DNA from: Taibaiella sp.
GTDB lineage: Bacteria > Bacteroidota > Bacteroidia > Chitinophagales > Chitinophagaceae
Reading direction: 5' to 3'
Length of the DNA: 7,611 nt
Assembly (NCBI GenBank): GCA_019454705.1
Contig: JACFNS010000050.1
Coordinates: 1-7,611 of the forward strand
Positions within the stretch are counted from its first letter, which is position 1. Each line of letters starts with the position of its first letter. The notes under the pieces are model-generated. The model was not told where the DNA came from. It did not search any database and worked only from the letters and a program-made list of their open reading frames with translations. A program made the position numbers and the translations under genes. Positions 5,218 through 7,611 of the stretch are shown one piece after another.

Positions 5218-6987
5218 TTGGCAAAGAACAACGAAATAAAAAAGATATTTGACCTGGGGCTGCTCAGGCGGATATTCTCATTTACCACACCCTACAAAGG
5301 CAGCTTTTATTTATCCCTGGCGCTATCTGTAGCATTGGCAATAATAGCGCCATTGCGCCCCTGGCTGATACAACTGTCTGTTGATAAATATATCAGCAAC
5401 AAACTGCTCGAGGGGCTGATATGGATATCGGTGATACAGCTGGGTATATTGCTCATTGAAAATCTGCTGCGCTTCTGGTTTATGTACCTGATAGGCTGGT
5501 TGGGGCAAACCGTGGTGAACGATATGCGCAAAAAAGTATTTCGCAAAGTACTGTTCCAGGACATAGCCTATTACGACCGTACACCCATAGGCACACTCAC
5601 TACCCGCACCATCAACGACCTGGAAGCTGTGAACGAAGTATTCGGGCAGGGGGTGATTTCCATTATAGCCGATGTGCTCACTATCATCGCCATCATCATA
5701 GTGATGCTGGTGACCGATTGGAAGCTGGCCCTGGTATGCCTCACTACCTTCCCTGCCATCATACTGGCTACCTATATTTTTAAAGAATCCGTGAACAAAT
5801 CGTTCCAGCGGGTACGTAATGCAGTAGCAGCCCTTAACGCATTCGTGCAGGAACATATAGTAGGCATGTATATTGTTCAGGCTTTCGGCGCGGAGCAGCG
5901 GGAGCTGGATAAATTCAAACAAATAAACAAAGAACATCGCGATGCCAATATCAAAGCCATATTCGCATATTCGGTATTCTTTCCCGTAGTGGAAATAATA
6001 GCCACTATAGCCATAGCCCTGCTGGTATGGTGGGGTGCTGTACGTATGATGCATTTTGAAACCAGCCCCGGCGTTATCATCGCATTCGTCATGTACCTCA
6101 ACTTGTTGTTTCGCCCGCTGCGTATGCTGGCCGATAAGTTCAATGTACTGCAGATGGGTATGGTAGCGGCAGAACGAGTGTTCGGTGTGCTGGACAGCAA
6201 AGAAAACCTCCACAACAAGGGAACTCATGCTCCCGACAAGATAAGCGGCGATGTCTCTTTTGAAGAAGTCCACTTCAGCTATAAACACGACATACCGGTG
6301 CTTAAGGGTGTTTCTTTTGAACTGGGCAAAGGCAAGACGCTGGCCGTAGTAGGGCATACCGGCGCGGGCAAAACATCCATCATCAGCCTGCTGAGCCGTA
6401 TTTATGAAGTGAACAAGGGCAGTATAAAAATAGACGGCACAGATATCCGCGACTATGATGTACACAACCTGCGCGGGCATATAGGCATTGTGTTGCAGGA
6501 TGTATTCCTGTTTTCAGGTTCTGTATTTGACAATATCACCCTGCGCAATAAAGACATCAGCATAGAAGAAGTGCAGCGTGTGACAAAAATGCTGGGCATG
6601 CACGAGCATATTATGAAACTGCCCGACGGGTACAACTTCAACGTGATGGAAAGGGGCAGCAGCATGTCGCAGGGGCAGCGGCAATTGTTATCATTCGCCA
6701 GGGCGCTGCTCTACAATCCGTCTATATTGGTGCTGGACGAAGCCACATCATCTGTTGACAGCGAAAGCGAGCAACTGATACAACATGCAATAGATACTAT
6801 GATACAGGGGCGTACGTCCATAGTAATAGCCCACAGGTTATCTACCATACGCAAGGCCGATGAAATAATAGTGCTGGATAAAGGCCGCATTATAGAACAA
6901 GGCAACCACAAAGAACTGCTGGAAAAGAAAGGCGCATATTACGACCTGTACACAGCCGTAGAAAAGCAGAAGGAAGAAGTGCTGTAA
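5218..6987 (+). CDS. ABC exporter half-transporter (fused membrane and ATPase domains)
   Basis: 589-residue type IV (exporter-fold) ABC protein of the inner membrane; two copies would form the transporter. The six-helix membrane domain spans about 28-310, with hydrophobic stretches near 30-55, 65-90, 146-190 (two helices), 247-276 and 284-310. In the ATPase domain: A-loop Tyr355, Walker A GHTGAGKT 379-386, Q-loop Gln427, signature MSQGQ 483-487, Walker B ILVLDE 503-508 with catalytic Glu508, D-loop SSVD 511-514, H-loop His539. Every catalytic residue is present, so it should be active. The signature deviates from LSGGQ, and its surroundings (RQLLSFARAL) resemble the MdlB/YheH multidrug-type exporters; the substrate (lipid, drug or peptide) cannot be read from sequence. 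No peptidase or other extra domain is fused. It starts at TTG with zero spacing after prfB, so it is very likely co-transcribed and translationally coupled; the pairing with RF2 suggests shared expression rather than shared function. Confidence 0.93.
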   Translation: MAKNNEIKKIFDLGLLRRIFSFTTPYKGSFYLSLALSVALAIIAPLRPWLIQLSVDKYISNKLLEGLIWISVIQLGILLIENLLRFWFMYLIGWLGQTVVNDMRKKVFRKVLFQDIAYYDRTPIGTLTTRTINDLEAVNEVFGQGVISIIADVLTIIAIIIVMLVTDWKLALVCLTTFPAIILATYIFKESVNKSFQRVRNAVAALNAFVQEHIVGMYIVQAFGAEQRELDKFKQINKEHRDANIKAIFAYSVFFPVVEIIATIAIALLVWWGAVRMMHFETSPGVIIAFVMYLNLLFRPLRMLADKFNVLQMGMVAAERVFGVLDSKENLHNKGTHAPDKISGDVSFEEVHFSYKHDIPVLKGVSFELGKGKTLAVVGHTGAGKTSIISLLSRIYEVNKGSIKIDGTDIRDYDVHNLRGHIGIVLQDVFLFSGSVFDNITLRNKDISIEEVQRVTKMLGMHEHIMKLPDGYNFNVMERGSSMSQGQRQLLSFARALLYNPSILVLDEATSSVDSESEQLIQHAIDTMIQGRTSIVIAHRLSTIRKADEIIVLDKGRIIEQGNHKELLEKKGAYYDLYTAVEKQKEEVL

Positions 6988-6992
6988 CTTTG
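6985..6992 (+). promoter_or_regulatory. Possible -7 promoter element (TAACTTTG) overlapping the ABC stop codon
   Basis: TAACTTTG is an exact TAnnTTTG match whose first three bases are the TAA of the ABC gene. Transcription would begin near 6998, giving a leader of about 30 nt before the ATG at 7029. No -33 TTG is seen at normal spacing. No terminator hairpin separates the two genes, so read-through from the prfB operon is also possible. Confidence 0.4.
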
Positions 6993-7028
6993 CTTTATCT
7001 AAATTTTATCATACCTTAAATACACAAT

Positions 7029-7547
7029 ATGTGTATCACCCGAATACTTTTTATACTCTTTGCTGTCTGCAGCTTTTTTATCTGTTCCGGGCAAAATACA
7101 GATGAGCGTAAGGCCTTGCTCTTCAGCCGTGATTCTGTTAAGTTATTTAAAGAGCTGCAAACAATGGCTGTTACCGACCAGCAATACCGAAAATCTACCG
7201 AAACTTTTCACAAGCATATAAGCGAAGTCAATGGTATTGATTCCATAAATACAACGCGTATGATTGAAATTATCAACACTTATGGCTTCCCATCTGCACA
7301 TAGGTTTAAGACAAAAGGGAAAGAACATTTCACTCCGCATATCATACTTGTACATGCAGACCAACAGTTTGCAGATACTCTATGGAAGTTGTTGTTAATC
7401 GAGAAAGAAGCAGGACGAATATCGCCGAATGAATACGCTCACATTGACTGGCATCTAAAAGGGAGACATGGAATACCCCAATTCGAGGGAGGTAAAGTCA
7501 AAAAAAGAAAAAACGGAAGTACACGTGTTAAATTCACCAGCTTCTAA
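7029..7547 (+). CDS. Small exported protein resembling the DUF6624 group
   Basis: 172 residues, function unknown. The N-terminus (hydrophobic about 5-19, then CSGQN) looks like a Sec signal peptide with cleavage near 21-22; a lipoprotein is less likely because the residues before the Cys do not form a good lipobox. The mature part carries a pattern I associate with DUF6624 proteins: YGFP at 85-88, VHADQQF at 108-114, a helix around LLLIEKEAGRIS, and GIPQF at 148-152. Recognition is by pattern only, and the usual closing YGTQ-like motif is replaced by FEGGKVKKRK and a Lys/Arg-rich tail, so the assignment is tentative. Predicted location: periplasm or outside the inner membrane. The 41-nt gap after the ABC gene contains a possible promoter of its own. 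The ATG at 7029 is chosen because the signal sequence starts there; there is no Shine-Dalgarno. Confidence 0.75.
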   Translation: MCITRILFILFAVCSFFICSGQNTDERKALLFSRDSVKLFKELQTMAVTDQQYRKSTETFHKHISEVNGIDSINTTRMIEIINTYGFPSAHRFKTKGKEHFTPHIILVHADQQFADTLWKLLLIEKEAGRISPNEYAHIDWHLKGRHGIPQFEGGKVKKRKNGSTRVKFTSF

Positions 7548-7553
7548 GTTCAG

Positions 7554-7611
7554 CTATTTTTTATAAATTACCTTATGTTCTACAGGACAACCGCCATAGT
7601 ATTGTTTTGGT
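7554..7611 (-). CDS. Possible 3' end of a convergent gene (18 codons visible)
   Basis: On the minus strand a frame is open from the window edge (first full codon at 7610-7608) to a TAG at 7556-7554, encoding PKQYYGGCPVEHKVIYKK. The composition looks like a protein C-terminus, and the stop lies 6 bp from the stop of the plus-strand gene, a common convergent layout. Eighteen open codons can easily arise by chance, so this is only a hint; no function can be proposed. Confidence 0.3.
   Translation of the reverse strand, partial: PKQYYGGCPVEHKVIYKK

Noticed and set aside
5323..6480. Long minus-strand open frame (about 385 codons) opposite the ABC gene
   Set aside because: Its composition (many His, Tyr, Gln and Cys, no recognisable domain) is what the antisense of codon-biased coding DNA gives, and it lies fully inside a gene with every ABC motif intact.
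7515..7560. Terminator after the last plus-strand gene
   Set aside because: There is a T run near 7557-7562 but no GC-rich hairpin before it; the near-palindrome around ACACGTGT lies inside the coding region.

Overview
The window looks like chromosomal DNA from a member of the Bacteroidota, most likely a Chitinophagales/Sphingobacteriales-type gliding or polymer-associated bacterium. Three things suggest this: two large proteins with the type B C-terminal sorting domain of the type IX secretion system (T9SS, found only in this phylum and close relatives), TAnnTTTG-type promoter elements, and a general lack of Shine-Dalgarno sequences. The genus cannot be fixed from sequence reading alone.

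Left part (1-3695): two tandem, same-strand paralogous genes for secreted multidomain surface proteins. The first is cut by the window edge. The second is complete: signal peptide, LamG/concanavalin A-like domain, a string of Ig/PKD-like repeats, and the T9SS type B sorting domain. The copies align without gaps at a constant offset of 2504 nt over all 1191 visible bases (about 77% identical protein by hand count). Near-identical DNA patches sit inside more diverged sequence, which suggests tandem duplication followed by gene conversion.

Middle (3696-4125): a 430-nt region without a convincing protein gene. It holds a consensus-like promoter element, a 5' hairpin, and a strong intrinsic terminator that together outline a candidate small RNA of about 120 nt. 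Further on are a perfect 7-bp inverted repeat and a promoter element so close to the next ATG that the mRNA would have almost no leader.

Right part (4126-7611): prfB (release factor 2), in one frame with no programmed frameshift, is followed with zero spacing by a half-size ABC exporter that starts at TTG directly after the prfB TAA and in the same frame. The two form an obvious operon. Next comes a small exported protein resembling the DUF6624 group, probably with its own promoter, and possibly the last 18 codons of a convergent gene at the right edge.

The T9SS substrates and the prfB-ABC operon appear functionally unrelated and are separated by the terminator. No mobile element, tRNA, rRNA or CRISPR array was seen. 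The best candidates for something undescribed are the possible small RNA before prfB, the recombining tandem surface-protein pair, and the translationally abutting RF2-ABC junction.
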